DNA from: Candidatus Zixiibacteriota bacterium
GTDB lineage: Bacteria > Zixibacteria > MSB-5A5 > GN15 > JAAZOE01
Length of the DNA: 64,000 nt
Direction: 5' to 3'
Assembly (NCBI GenBank): GCA_036480375.1
Contig: JAZGGI010000024.1
Span: 62,001-126,000, forward strand
The number at the start of each line of letters is the position of its first letter. The first letter of the stretch is position 1. The position numbers were made by a program, and so were the translations under genes. The notes beneath the pieces were generated by a model, which saw only the letters and a list, made by a program, of their open reading frames with translations, did not search any database and had not been told where the DNA came from. Positions 7,893 through 17,097 of the stretch are shown piece by piece.

Positions 7893-9824
7893 CTAAGCCG
7901 ACGCCATGGTTGCCTCTTCATGTTCAATAGCTTCAGGATAAACATGGAGCATCGGGCGCTTGATCATTTCCCAATCGCCTGATTCGGGATTCCAGCGGCA
8001 GTTGGCAAAGCTGTGCCAATTCTCGTCATCCAGTGCCGGGAAGTCTGAGCGACGATAGTAACCCGGCCAACGAGTCTCTTCACGGAAGAGAATAGTTCTG
8101 GTATGAGCTTCAGCCTGCCACATACGTTGGACGTTTTCCCAGACACGAAGCAGTTCGTGCAGGTCTTCAGCCGCCAGCTTCTCAGAGTCTTCTCTCAAGA
8201 AGGTGAGAAGATCAAGGGCTCTATCCAAACAGGCTTTATTGGTCGTAAACTGAGCCGAGACACCGCCGACATACTCATCCATAATCTTCTGAAGACGGAA
8301 CATAAACATCTTCGGACGGATGTAGTTGGGATTGATGTTCGGGTCAGTCGTTTTGTCTTTGTTAGCCTCAAAGATTTCGAGAGGTTTGAGGGCCAAAGCC
8401 TTATACTCATCGACTTTTCCCTGGTTGGCGTTAGGCTGGTCATTGTTTTCAACGATAAACTTGATGGCTGCCTTACCACTGATACGACCTTCAGCATGTG
8501 AACCGGAGGAGAATTTGTGCGACGAGGCGCCCGAGGCGTCACCGGCGCAGAACAAACCCTTGACAGTCGACATGTTGGAGTATCCCCAGAAGTATTCACC
8601 TTTGGTTTCGTCATTCTGGAGATCATCCGGACCGGAAACCCAAGCGCCGGAAGCGCCGGAATGAGAACCAATGAAGTACGGCTCGGCCGCGGCGATTTCG
8701 GAGGGCTGCTTGTCAGGCTCGATGTTGCTGGCCGCCCACAGGATAGCCTGTGAGATGGTCATATCCAGAAAGTCTTCCCAGGCTTCGGCTTCGAGTTCTT
8801 TAAGTTTCTTCTTGGCGGTTTTTTCGTCGCCGGCCTCAGACACGATCCTTTGAATCGCTTCGTCAGTACGCATAAAGATAGGGCCTTTGCCTTCCATGAC
8901 GTCAAGCATACCGAGCCAGTTACGTAAATTCGCCGGAATCGGTTTTACCAAACCATACGGTTTCCACTTTTCGAGTTCATCGCGGCGTTCGATCATATAG
9001 TTACCGCCCATGGCATTAGTCGCAGCTGCTTTGAAGAGCAGGAACCAGGCGCCAACCGGACCATAAGCGTCTTTGAAACGAACCGGGATAAACCGGATTT
9101 CCTGAGAGGTTAACTCAGCGCCGGCACGCGCGGTGAAATATAACGAGGAACCGGAGTTCCACGGAGGATACCAGGCACGGCCAAGGCCTTCACCGGTACT
9201 GCGTGGTTTGAATACATGAACGGCGCCACCCATGGCACAGATAGTGGCTTTGGCACGGAAGACATAGTATTTGTTTTCACGAGTGCTGAAACCAACTGCG
9301 CCGGCAATGCGATCGCCGTCCATCAGCGGTTCGGTAATGAAAATACGTTCAAAATATTCACCGTCATTTTCGGTCAAAGCATTTTTGGCCGCTTCAGCGA
9401 CGATAACTTTGTAGGATTCACCGTTGATCATAAGCTGCCAACGACCTTCATGAACGAATTTGCCGTTTTCATCGGTCCAGATTGGCAAACCCCATTTTTC
9501 AAAAAGGTGTACGGTTGAATCAACGTGACGAGCAATATTGGCGACCAGGTCTTCACGAATGATGCCCATAAGGTCCATGCGGACATAATCGACATAATCC
9601 TTAACCGTGTTTTCACCATCGGTCAAACCAACATACTGGTTCAGGGCCGAAAGACCCATGGCAACGGCGCCGGAGCGGTCAATCGCAGCTTTATCGACTA
9701 AAGTTACCTTAAGACCGTTCTTTTTGGCCCAGTAGGAAGCCTCAACTGCCGCGCCGCAAGCTGCCATACCACCACCGAGAATCAGAAGATCTGTGGTGAC
9801 TTCAACAGTTTCGAAATTTTGCAT
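7893..9824 (-). CDS. aprA: Adenylylsulfate (APS) reductase alpha subunit
   Basis: AprA is the FAD-bearing subunit that reduces APS to sulfite and AMP in the cytoplasm. The 643-residue product begins with the dinucleotide-binding segment LLILGGGMAACGAAVEAS and continues with the fumarate-reductase-type fold, including DKAAIDRSGAVAMG and GLFCAGDASGASSHKFSSGS near the FAD. The C-terminal domain contains RWPGYYRRSDFPALDD, well conserved in AprA. Length is typical. The ATG is preceded by GGAGG. aprB lies 20 bases upstream and sat upstream of that. AprB passes the electrons in, from QmoABC. Whether it is of the reductive clade needs a tree. Confidence 0.97.
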   Translation of the reverse strand: MQNFETVEVTTDLLILGGGMAACGAAVEASYWAKKNGLKVTLVDKAAIDRSGAVAMGLSALNQYVGLTDGENTVKDYVDYVRMDLMGIIREDLVANIARHVDSTVHLFEKWGLPIWTDENGKFVHEGRWQLMINGESYKVIVAEAAKNALTENDGEYFERIFITEPLMDGDRIAGAVGFSTRENKYYVFRAKATICAMGGAVHVFKPRSTGEGLGRAWYPPWNSGSSLYFTARAGAELTSQEIRFIPVRFKDAYGPVGAWFLLFKAAATNAMGGNYMIERRDELEKWKPYGLVKPIPANLRNWLGMLDVMEGKGPIFMRTDEAIQRIVSEAGDEKTAKKKLKELEAEAWEDFLDMTISQAILWAASNIEPDKQPSEIAAAEPYFIGSHSGASGAWVSGPDDLQNDETKGEYFWGYSNMSTVKGLFCAGDASGASSHKFSSGSHAEGRISGKAAIKFIVENNDQPNANQGKVDEYKALALKPLEIFEANKDKTTDPNINPNYIRPKMFMFRLQKIMDEYVGGVSAQFTTNKACLDRALDLLTFLREDSEKLAAEDLHELLRVWENVQRMWQAEAHTRTILFREETRWPGYYRRSDFPALDDENWHSFANCRWNPESGDWEMIKRPMLHVYPEAIEHEEATMASA

Positions 9825-9844
9825 TCTCTTAATACCTCCAGATT

Positions 9845-10285
9845 TTACTTAAGAGTGTACACTTCAGATAATCTGAGCGCTTCAGGCTCTTGAGCCAGGG
9901 TTTGATCGTTTAAATTATCATGAGCGGTAGCATAACCGCCAGTCGGCTTTGCTTTACCTTCTTCAGTTGTCCGAATGGGGAATTTGAACCGTTTCAACAT
10001 GTTGTTACGGAATTTCACCGTCCACATGATGCTGTCGGTGCTCCGCATCGGCGTAACCATCGCACCCATCGGTACGAAATCGGCATAACCGCGCACTTCG
10101 ACCGCCTGGGTCGGGCAAATCTTGACGCAGCTATAGCACTCCCAGCACATTTCCGGTTCCTGGTTAAAGGCTTTCATTTTTTCCTTATCCAGGACCATCA
10201 AATCGTTGGGGCAAATATACTGACAAGCGGTCTTGTCCAGCGCCTTGCACCCGTCGCATTTTTCGGGAATTACAAAACTTGGCAT
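9845..10285 (-). CDS. aprB: APS reductase beta subunit, ferredoxin type
   Basis: The 146-residue iron-sulfur subunit feeds electrons to the AprA flavin. Two [4Fe-4S] sets are seen: C10, C13, C21, C25 and C47, C50, C53, C57. The wide spacing in the first set (CDGCKALDKTACQYIC) is an AprB signature. The C-terminal tail, from about residue 85, is the extension that wraps around AprA in known structures. The start has GGAGG upstream. It sits between sat and aprA in one operon. Confidence 0.97.
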   Translation of the reverse strand: MPSFVIPEKCDGCKALDKTACQYICPNDLMVLDKEKMKAFNQEPEMCWECYSCVKICPTQAVEVRGYADFVPMGAMVTPMRSTDSIMWTVKFRNNMLKRFKFPIRTTEEGKAKPTGGYATAHDNLNDQTLAQEPEALRLSEVYTLK

Positions 10286-10345
10286 ATATCCCTCCTAATT
10301 GGAAGTTTCCCGTTTGTTTATGGTTTTTGCTTCTTCTTTTGTCAT

Positions 10346-11575
10346 TTATTTCTTTGTCTTAGCATTGCCGGTAGCATGGCCATGCATCTTGACTTCAACC
10401 TTATCTTCTTCTTTCAATCCGCCGTAATAATCCCGAAGAATTCCCAAAACTTCACTGCGGGAAAATTCCGCCGGGACATCGCCGCCCTCGGAGAGAGACT
10501 TACGCAGCGCGGTACCCGACAAGAAGAGACGATCATCTTTACCGTGCGGGCAAGTCTTCATGGAAGCCATGCCGCCGCATTTGTAACACCAGAATGTCCA
10601 GTCAATCGGCAGCATCTTGCATTCCAGAGCGCCGTCCCAAAGTTTGAAGAAAATTTCCTGGGCATCGAAAGGACCATAATAATCGCCCACTCCGGCATGG
10701 TCGCGGCCGATAATCATGTGTGAGCAGCCAAAATTCTGACGGAAAACAGCGTGCAACAGTCCTTCGCGAGGACCGGCATAACGCATGTCCAGGGGATAAC
10801 CGCCGGTTACGACGCGACCCTTGTCAAAATAATTTTCAACCAGGGTATTGATGCAGTTAACGCGAACTTCAGCCGGAATATCACCCGGTTTTAATTTGCC
10901 GACCAATTGATGAATATACAGACCGTCTGACACCTCAATGGCGATCTTGGCCAGATACTCATGCGAACGGTGCATCGGATTACGAAGCTGCAAAGCCGCG
11001 ATAGTCTTCCAGCCCTTTTCTTCAAAGCTTTTTCGGCTTTCCGCGGGACGCTGATAAATGCCCTTGAATTCTTCAGGGAAGTAACTTTCGGATAAAACCC
11101 TGACCGGCCCGGCCAGATTCCACTCCTTTTGATCCATCACCATCTTGACTCCGGGATGCTCAGGATCAGTCGTGGTGTAAACGTGTTTGCATTCAAATTC
11201 TTTGTCGATTTTATAACACTCTTCCACCTTCATCGTACCCATGATTTCATTTGTCTCGCCGGAAATCAAACAAATATCGGTACCCGGTTCGATTTCTTCG
11301 TCATGCGAAAGAGTAACCGGAATCGGCCAAAAGATGCCGTTCGACATTTTCATATTCTGGCAAACGCCCTTCCAGTCAGCTTCGTTCATGAAGCCTTCCA
11401 GAGGTGTAAATCCGCCGATACCTAAGAAAATCAAATCGCCGGTTTCTCGACTGGACATAACGACCTTGGGCAGAGTCTTCGCCCGCTTCAGTTCTTCTTC
11501 TTTCTCCTTACCTTCAAGAAGCAAAATCTTTAACTCGTCGCTCCCATGAGGAGATATTAAATTGGATTTTGCCAT
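10346..11575 (-). CDS. sat: ATP sulfurylase (sulfate adenylyltransferase), dissimilatory type
   Basis: Sat activates sulfate with ATP to give APS and pyrophosphate, the first step of sulfate reduction. The 409-residue protein has the nucleotide-binding [11 protein letters not shown] motif at 198-208 and the second conserved block [18 protein letters not shown]. Near the C-terminus [14 protein letters not shown] supplies a Cys-rich loop resembling the zinc-binding loop of some SRB and archaeal enzymes, followed by SGTALRKSL. It is first in sat-aprB-aprA. The upstream region is shared with divergent qmoC and carries three CRP/FNR-like palindromes. Confidence 0.97.
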   Translation of the reverse strand: MAKSNLISPHGSDELKILLLEGKEKEEELKRAKTLPKVVMSSRETGDLIFLGIGGFTPLEGFMNEADWKGVCQNMKMSNGIFWPIPVTLSHDEEIEPGTDICLISGETNEIMGTMKVEECYKIDKEFECKHVYTTTDPEHPGVKMVMDQKEWNLAGPVRVLSESYFPEEFKGIYQRPAESRKSFEEKGWKTIAALQLRNPMHRSHEYLAKIAIEVSDGLYIHQLVGKLKPGDIPAEVRVNCINTLVENYFDKGRVVTGGYPLDMRYAGPREGLLHAVFRQNFGCSHMIIGRDHAGVGDYYGPFDAQEIFFKLWDGALECKMLPIDWTFWCYKCGGMASMKTCPHGKDDRLFLSGTALRKSLSEGGDVPAEFSRSEVLGILRDYYGGLKEEDKVEVKMHGHATGNAKTKK

Positions 11576-11639
11576 TTCTGACCTATCCTTTTTTAAAAGT
11601 TATAAAACGCCATATTTATCTATTTATTATCGGTAAGAA

Positions 11640-11655
11640 TGTGATACTTTTCACA
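11640..11655 (-). promoter_or_regulatory. CRP/FNR (HcpR-like) operator 1 of sat
   Basis: Exact TGTGA-N6-TCACA, 65-80 bases upstream of the sat start. This is the form described for the HcpR regulator of hcp, sat and apsAB in Desulfovibrio. The regulator gene is not in the window, so the name is inferred from the site. Confidence 0.6.
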
Positions 11656-11704
11656 AACATAACCGCACTAAAATACATTCGCCGACATTTTTTGCTATCA
11701 AATA

Positions 11705-11720
11705 TGTGACTTTTTTCACA
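11705..11720 (-). promoter_or_regulatory. CRP/FNR (HcpR-like) operator 2 of sat
   Basis: A second exact TGTGA-N6-TCACA, centred 65 bases upstream of the first. Repetition of an exact palindrome in one leader region makes chance unlikely. Confidence 0.6.
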
Positions 11721-11779
11721 AGCTGGGCAAAAAAAAATGAATTTACCCTCCTACAAACACCACTTCTTTACACTGAGAA

Positions 11780-11795
11780 TGTACATATTTTCACA
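11780..11795 (-). promoter_or_regulatory. Possible third, weaker HcpR-like operator of sat
   Basis: TGTAC-N6-TCACA: the right half is exact and the left half departs at two bases. It is centred 75 bases upstream of site 2. Confidence 0.35.
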
Positions 11796-12190
11796 AGCGA
11801 TGTCAAGCGAAAATGAAGTTTTTTCTCTATTTTAAATTACCTGTATTTTTTAGAAATAGTCTGCAATAAAACCGTAAATATCAATCAGATTGCGAATTGT
11901 TTAAGGATTGCGCAGGTTGAAAACCGGCTTAAGAACCTCTGGATATGATATACAGATCACTAAGTCTTATTATTGTAGTGATATATAACGACTTACAAGG
12001 GCAGGGCGGATAAATTTCCCAATTTGATTTAATAGAGAACAAAATAGATTCTGTATTCCTTGATTTGTGGGTTAATTATCTTGTCGTTGCTTTTGTTTTG
12101 CACGGTGATGCCGACAATACATACAGGATAAAAATTGTATGAATTGTTCCGATAAATTAATCCAGGAAAGCCTAAAGATTATACGGTCCT

Positions 12191-12241
12191 TGTGAAATAA
12201 ATAACAAATTGCTTGACAGCGCGGAGGAACCTGTCTATTTT
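12191..12241 (+). promoter_or_regulatory. qmoC promoter with HcpR-like site
   Basis: TTGTGA-N6-TAACAA has its core at 12191-12206. A -35 TTGACA (12213-12218), a 17-base spacer and a -10-like TATTTT (12236-12241) follow. The site centre would fall about 49 bases before the start of transcription, an activator-type position. The same half-site variant, TAACAA in place of TCACAA, is found before qmoA. Confidence 0.55.
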
Positions 12242-12313
12242 TATAGTTGATAAATATATCTGGCCTGTGTATATAAATGCTTCTGAATAGATCAGAAAGC
12301 AAGGAGTGAAATT

Positions 12314-13543
12314 ATGGCTGAACCTCGCCTGATTAATCCCGATTTGCAATTTATTCGAGAGATAAAGAAAAACGGCGGTGAGTCGGTAAAAAAGTGTTTT
12401 CAATGCGCTACATGTTCGGTAGTCTGTAACCTTTCTCCCGACGATAATCCGTATCCTCGTAAGGAAATGATTCTGACTCAGTGGGGTCAAACCGATGAAC
12501 TTATTAAAGATCCCGATATTTGGTTATGCTACCAATGCAATGACTGCGGGATTCACTGTCCTCGCGACGCTAAACCCGGAGATGTCCTGGCCGCGATTCG
12601 CTCATTTATATACAAACGTTTCGCTTTTCCCTCGTTTATGGGCAAAGCTCTGGCGAACCCCCGGGCTCTTCCGGCGTTATTTTTATTCCCCGTCTTGATT
12701 CTCATTTTCTGCATTTATGTATCCGCGCCCCGTCTGGACAATGGCGATTTCGCATTCGTTTCCAGCGAAATAGTAGATTTCAATCTGTTTCTTCCGCACA
12801 GTACCGTTGACGCTCTCTTTGTTTTGGGAAATATTTTAATCTTTGCCTTTGCCTCAATCGGTTTTTCCCGATTCTGGAAAGCTCTCAAATCACGAAGCGA
12901 TACAGTCAAAGTGCCGTTTATAAAAGCGCTCTGGACAACTATTACCGAAGTGATTACTCATTCCCGTTTCAAGGAATGTGAAGCCAACAAAGACCGCGCC
13001 ACGGCGCATATTCTTCTATTGGCCGGATTTGCCGGAGCTATGGTTACGACCGGTATGGTATTTGTATTTATATTCATTCCGCACTACTTGAATATGCTGG
13101 GTTTGGAATCGCTCCATTCGTTTTTTGAATTGCCTCTTGAATTGCCTCATCCTGTGAAATTTCTTGGGGTTGCCAGTGGTTTGTTGCTATTTTTGGGAGG
13201 CGGTATCATGATTTTCCGCCGCTGGGCCGACAAAGAATCGGTCGGTGCGAGCGGTTACGCCGATCAATTGTTCTTATACATTATCTTTTTGACTGGCTTT
13301 ACCGGCATGACTTCATGGCTTATCAGAGTGATGGGCACCGGAGAGCTGGCTTATCTCAGCTATTTCTTCCATATTGTCTTTGTGTACATGCTCCTCTGGT
13401 ATATGCCTTATTCCAAATTCGCGCACATGTTTTACCGGACCCTGGCGTTGACTTACGCTGCCATGATAGGACGCGAACCGCGAAACGTTAAAGCCCCGGA
13501 ACAGGCACCGGAACCTGTCGCGGTCGCCGAGAAGGCGGCCTGA
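12314..13543 (+). CDS. qmoC: Quinone-interacting membrane-bound oxidoreductase subunit C
   Basis: QmoC anchors the Qmo complex in the membrane and exchanges electrons with quinones on behalf of APS reductase. The 409-residue protein is a fusion. An HdrC-like N-terminus has two [4Fe-4S] sets (C28, C31, C34, C38 and C72, C75, C78, C82). From about residue 115 a membrane part with around six hydrophobic segments resembles HdrE/NarI cytochrome b and has several histidines. The last 20 residues are a Pro/Ala/Glu-rich tail. The ATG has AAGGAG upstream. It stands alone, divergent from sat, while qmoA and qmoB are about 48 kb away. DsrM/DsrK were considered but the fused order fits QmoC. Confidence 0.92.
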   Translation: MAEPRLINPDLQFIREIKKNGGESVKKCFQCATCSVVCNLSPDDNPYPRKEMILTQWGQTDELIKDPDIWLCYQCNDCGIHCPRDAKPGDVLAAIRSFIYKRFAFPSFMGKALANPRALPALFLFPVLILIFCIYVSAPRLDNGDFAFVSSEIVDFNLFLPHSTVDALFVLGNILIFAFASIGFSRFWKALKSRSDTVKVPFIKALWTTITEVITHSRFKECEANKDRATAHILLLAGFAGAMVTTGMVFVFIFIPHYLNMLGLESLHSFFELPLELPHPVKFLGVASGLLLFLGGGIMIFRRWADKESVGASGYADQLFLYIIFLTGFTGMTSWLIRVMGTGELAYLSYFFHIVFVYMLLWYMPYSKFAHMFYRTLALTYAAMIGREPRNVKAPEQAPEPVAVAEKAA

Positions 13544-13552
13544 ATATAGCTT

Positions 13553-13586
13553 AACAAGGCGGTCGCATGACCGCCTTGTTTTATAT
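13553..13586 (+). terminator. Intrinsic terminator of qmoC
   Basis: A perfect 12-bp stem (AACAAGGCGGTC / GACCGCCTTGTT) with a GCAT loop at 13553-13580 is followed by TTATAT. It ends the qmoC transcript ten bases past its stop codon. Confidence 0.88.
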
Positions 13587-13673
13587 ACATTTAAGCGACT
13601 AATCGCTTTAACTTGAGATTTAATAAAAATAGTTTTTCATAAGTTTATTGTTTTTCAAGCAGGGGTCAATTGT

Positions 13674-15002
13674 ATGAACAAAGGTTGGGATGATGTTTGG
13701 AAGAATGAAGACTGGTGGGCGGTCTGGATCGGTTTTGCCATAATCATTGCCGCGCTTCTGCGCTGGATCCCAGATATTCCCAAAATAGGTAAATGGTCGA
13801 CGAGTCCGCTCGACGCTTTCGCGATTATTAAAGACGGAACCGTCATCGGCAATAACATCCTGCCGCTTTTGGCTCTGATGATCGGTATGGGGATACTAAC
13901 GGCGGTAGCGATCGCGGTCATGAAAAATCAGCCGGTCGGGAAATATGTTGCCGGATTTATAGTTATTTTCCTGCTCGCTTGTCTTGCTTATTGGGTCGCC
14001 AATCAAACCAATATTAAATACTGGGGACTCAGTTACGCCATGTGGGGGCTTCTAATCGGGCTTTTAATATCCAATACAATCGGCGCTCCATCATGGCTCT
14101 TAGCGGGTGCGCAAACGGAATTGTTTATTAAAACCGGTCTGGTATTGATGGGCGCCGAAATCCTCTTCAAAAAAATCCTTGTCCTGGGGCCTCCGGGACT
14201 AATGGTTGCCTGGATCGTCACGCCCATCGTTGTCGTGTTCATGTATTTATTCGGAGTTCGAGTTCTGAAAATGAAAAATAAGGCCCTGGCGATTATTATC
14301 GCCGCCGCTACTTCAGTTTGCGGAGTATCGGCCGCCATCGCCACCGCCGCCGCCTGCCGGGCCAAAAAAGAAGATTTGACTCTGGCCGTTGGTATGACGC
14401 TCATCTTTACTGTCCTGATGATGATATTTATGCCGATTGCCATAAAAGCAATTGGTATGAACGCCGTCCTGGGCGGAGCCTGGATGGGCGGGACAATCGA
14501 TGCCACCGGAGCGGTTGTCGCCGCCGGATCGATGCTCGGTCCCGACGCCGAAAAAGTCGCCGCCGTCGTCAAGATGATCCAAAATGTTTTAATTGGAATT
14601 TTGGCTTTCTGTGTGGCCCTGTTCTGGTGTTACAGTGTTGAACGAGAACCGGGCGGAGCCCGTCCCAATCCGATGGAAATATGGAACCGTTTCCCGAAAT
14701 TCGTTATCGGGTTTATCGGCGCCTCGGTAATATTTTCTTTTATAGTTGTTCCGGCGATGGGCGGTGATTTCAAACTGGTCGAGGCCGAATTTATAAAACC
14801 GATTACCAAAACCATGCGCGGATGGTTTTTCTGCATGGCCTTTGTTGCTATCGGTCTCGAATCAAATTTCAAAAATCTGGCCAGCCGCATGGATGGTGGC
14901 AAACCAATGACGCTTTATGCCGTGGGCCAGTCATTCAATTTGATTTTGACCCTGGCGGTAGCATTTCTGGCGTTTATGATAATGTTCCCGGATGCTATCT
15001 GA
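13674..15002 (+). CDS. YeiH/YadS-family membrane protein, putative sulfate or sulfite exporter
   Basis: This 442-residue protein has about eleven hydrophobic segments and the conserved core of the YeiH family (PF03601): KTGLVLMGAEILFK, ATSVCGVSAAIATAAACRAKKEDL and GGAWMGGTIDATGAVVAAG. Family members are annotated as putative sulfate exporters, on limited experimental grounds. Position next to qmoC and sat supports a part in sulfur-anion transport. The gene follows the qmoC terminator with its own upstream AT-rich region, so it may have a separate promoter. Direction of transport cannot be told. Confidence 0.82.
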   Translation: MNKGWDDVWKNEDWWAVWIGFAIIIAALLRWIPDIPKIGKWSTSPLDAFAIIKDGTVIGNNILPLLALMIGMGILTAVAIAVMKNQPVGKYVAGFIVIFLLACLAYWVANQTNIKYWGLSYAMWGLLIGLLISNTIGAPSWLLAGAQTELFIKTGLVLMGAEILFKKILVLGPPGLMVAWIVTPIVVVFMYLFGVRVLKMKNKALAIIIAAATSVCGVSAAIATAAACRAKKEDLTLAVGMTLIFTVLMMIFMPIAIKAIGMNAVLGGAWMGGTIDATGAVVAAGSMLGPDAEKVAAVVKMIQNVLIGILAFCVALFWCYSVEREPGGARPNPMEIWNRFPKFVIGFIGASVIFSFIVVPAMGGDFKLVEAEFIKPITKTMRGWFFCMAFVAIGLESNFKNLASRMDGGKPMTLYAVGQSFNLILTLAVAFLAFMIMFPDAI

Positions 15003-15024
15003 TAGAGAGCGTTAATTATTGATT

Positions 15025-15270
15025 ATGAAATGGATTAAATTTACAGCAGGACTTCTAATGATAGGGGGCGCGGCGGCGTTTTTCGCCTCGGGATATACTC
15101 CTCCCGGCATCTGTGGCGAAGTCGTTCGCCACAATCAGCAAAACGATATTGACGCCTCACCCTTTTTCTATGGAGATGTTGAGAATTTTTCGGAAATTTT
15201 GACCGAAGCGGAACAAATGTACCTCCTCAAACGATTACAGAATGAAAAGAAATCAGATACGGGCAATTAA
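15025..15270 (+). CDS. Small secreted or membrane-anchored hypothetical protein
   Basis: The 81-residue product starts at ATG 15025 (a TTG at 15019 is also in frame), 22 bases after the YeiH-type gene. It has one N-terminal hydrophobic segment (about residues 5-22) that could be a signal peptide or anchor, then a short acidic, charged region with a single Cys. No family is recognised. Close spacing suggests co-transcription with the transporter. Confidence 0.5.
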   Translation: MKWIKFTAGLLMIGGAAAFFASGYTPPGICGEVVRHNQQNDIDASPFFYGDVENFSEILTEAEQMYLLKRLQNEKKSDTGN

Positions 15271-15614
15271 AAATATGGGAGGTCAAAAATATCCACGAAA
15301 GAATTACAGCATAGCATCATCGACAATTCGGATTACTGTAAAATATTTCAAGTTTTGTTCGCAAATCGCCTATTGAAATTATGGCGACTCTGTCGTACCG
15401 GAATTGTTCCGCAAGATTGACATTTATATGAATCAATTCCGGAACAAATTAACAAAAAAAACATTTTCCTATATACATATCGTATTATAGATTAGAAAAT
15501 GCAATTGAGGCTCTGTGAGGGATTTATTAATGAATGCTTCTGAAATATTTGTCAATTGACTGAAAAACCGGGCAAAATCGTCTGCCCGATATAATAAAGC
15601 GCAGGAGGCGTATT
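15271..15614. other. Intergenic stretch upstream of the aldehyde dehydrogenase gene
   Basis: No convincing gene. A GGAATTGTTCC element near 15400 is partly repeated in inverted form near 15443. A short hairpin (CGGGCA / TGCCCG, 15569-15588) lies just before the AGGAGG ribosome site of the next gene. No promoter was assigned. Confidence 0.35.
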
Positions 15615-17039
15615 ATGGCCAAATCATATAAAATGTATTTAGCGGGAAAGTGGGTTTCATCCAAAAATAAAATCAGAGTCGAATCGCCGTATGATGACAG
15701 TCATGTCGGCACTGTCGCGGCGGCATCGGAAAAAGATTACACGCGGGCGATTGACGTGGCCCGGAAGGCATTCGAGACAACTCGCAATCTTCCCTGCTAT
15801 GTTCGGGAACGAATTTGCCAGGACATCGCCGACGGGATTTTGAAAAATAAAGAAAAGCTGGCCCGGACGATGACGATGGAGATGGGCAAGACGATTCGTG
15901 ACGCGCGGGCTGAAGTTGACAGAGCGGCCAATTGTTTTCATGTCGCGGCCGAAGAAGCCAAACGGGTCGGCGGTGAAATTATGGATTTGGATTGGGTGCC
16001 GGGTTCCGAGGAGAGAATCGGACTTGTCAGGCGGTTTCCGGTCGGAGTCGTCGCCGGGATATCACCGTTTAATTTCCCTCTGAATTTAGTGGCGCATAAA
16101 ATCGCCCCGGCGATAGCGTCAGGATGCCCGATTGTTTTAAAACCGGCCTCAAAAACCCCGATTGCAGCTTTAATGCTGGCCGAGATAATCGACAAGACAG
16201 AGCTTCCCAAAGGAGCTTTGTCGATTCTTCCCGGTTCGTCGAGAGAATCATCGCCATTAATCAAAGACCCCCGAGTGAAAGTGATAACCTTTACCGGATC
16301 GTCTCCGGTGGGTTGGTGGATTAAAGATAATTCCGGGGATAAACGAACGGTTCTGGAACTGGGCGGCAACGCCGGGGTAGCGGTGGCTGACGACGCCGAT
16401 GTCGATTTCGCGGTAACCAGATTAATTTATGGAGCCTTTGGACAAGCGGGTCAAAGCTGCATTTCGGTTCAAAGAATTTTTGTTCATGAAAAGGTTTACA
16501 ATAAGTTCATCCGCAAATTCCGAGCGGCGATAAAAAAGATACGGATGGGTAATCCGTTGAACGAAAAAACCGATGTCGGCCCGATGGTTGATATTGAGTC
16601 GGCTAAACGTACTGAAAAATGGATCAACGAAGCGGTCGCGGGCGGAGCAAAACTTTTGGCGGGAGGCAAAAGGCGGAAACGGATGATGCAACCGACTCTG
16701 TTGGGTAATGTTAAAATGTCGATGAATGTCTGCTCGCAAGAAGCCTTCGCTCCGTTGGCGGTGGTATTTAAGTACCGCAACTTTAAAACAATGATAAATC
16801 AGGTAAACAACTCAGAGTTTGGGTTGCAGGCAGGTTTATTCACGCAACGGATTAAAGATATTTTTTATGCCTTCAAATATATCGAAGCCGGAGGCGTAAT
16901 CATAAACGATATTCCCACCTATCGGGTTGATCATATGCCTTATGGCGGCGTTAAGAAATCGGGCATGGGACGCGAGGGTATCAAGTACGGCATTGAGGAC
17001 ATGACTGAAATGAAATTGCTGGGATTGAATTTGAAATAG
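15615..17039 (+). CDS. NAD(P)-dependent aldehyde dehydrogenase family protein
   Basis: This 474-residue protein is a full-length ALDH. The cofactor part includes SPFNFPLNLVAHKIAPA and VLKPASKTPIAAL. The catalytic glutamate motif is LELGGNAGV and the catalytic cysteine lies in FGQAGQSCISVQRIF. The C-terminal block PYGGVKKSGMGREG is also typical. It oxidises an aldehyde to an acid in the cytoplasm; the substrate is not predictable. It is monocistronic, with AGGAGG upstream and a terminator after it. Confidence 0.9.
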   Translation: MAKSYKMYLAGKWVSSKNKIRVESPYDDSHVGTVAAASEKDYTRAIDVARKAFETTRNLPCYVRERICQDIADGILKNKEKLARTMTMEMGKTIRDARAEVDRAANCFHVAAEEAKRVGGEIMDLDWVPGSEERIGLVRRFPVGVVAGISPFNFPLNLVAHKIAPAIASGCPIVLKPASKTPIAALMLAEIIDKTELPKGALSILPGSSRESSPLIKDPRVKVITFTGSSPVGWWIKDNSGDKRTVLELGGNAGVAVADDADVDFAVTRLIYGAFGQAGQSCISVQRIFVHEKVYNKFIRKFRAAIKKIRMGNPLNEKTDVGPMVDIESAKRTEKWINEAVAGGAKLLAGGKRRKRMMQPTLLGNVKMSMNVCSQEAFAPLAVVFKYRNFKTMINQVNNSEFGLQAGLFTQRIKDIFYAFKYIEAGGVIINDIPTYRVDHMPYGGVKKSGMGREGIKYGIEDMTEMKLLGLNLK

Positions 17040-17060
17040 AAGGCCATTCATAAATTTTAT

Positions 17061-17097
17061 AAAAAAGCGTGGAATATTTCCGCGCTTTTTTATTTTT
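17061..17097. terminator. Terminator between convergent genes
   Basis: An A-rich left arm and T-rich right arm pair around AAAGCGTGGAA / TTCCGCGCTTT with one G-T pair, followed by T-runs. It lies between the aldehyde dehydrogenase gene and the convergent membrane-TPR gene and could serve both strands; it overlaps the stop of the latter. Confidence 0.75.

Larger units (their letters stand above)
11576..12313. other. Divergent regulatory region between sat and qmoC
   Basis: This 738-base AT-rich stretch holds no convincing gene. The sat side carries three TGTGA-N6-TCACA-type sites (11640, 11705 and 11780), spaced 65 and 75 bases apart. The qmoC side carries one variant site at 12191 and a promoter just downstream. 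The middle (about 11800-12180) shows nothing I can name. Confidence 0.6.

Noticed and set aside
10286-10345. Riboswitch or small RNA between sat and aprB
   Set aside because: The gap is only 60 bases with no clear fold.
12314-13543. A second DsrM- or NarI-type gene
   Set aside because: The N-terminal HdrC-like double [4Fe-4S] part fused to the membrane part fits QmoC better than DsrM.
14033-14641. Long open frames on both strands inside the YeiH-type gene
   Set aside because: They are shadows caused by the Ala/Ile/Gly-rich coding of the real gene; their products are low-complexity and lack ribosome sites.
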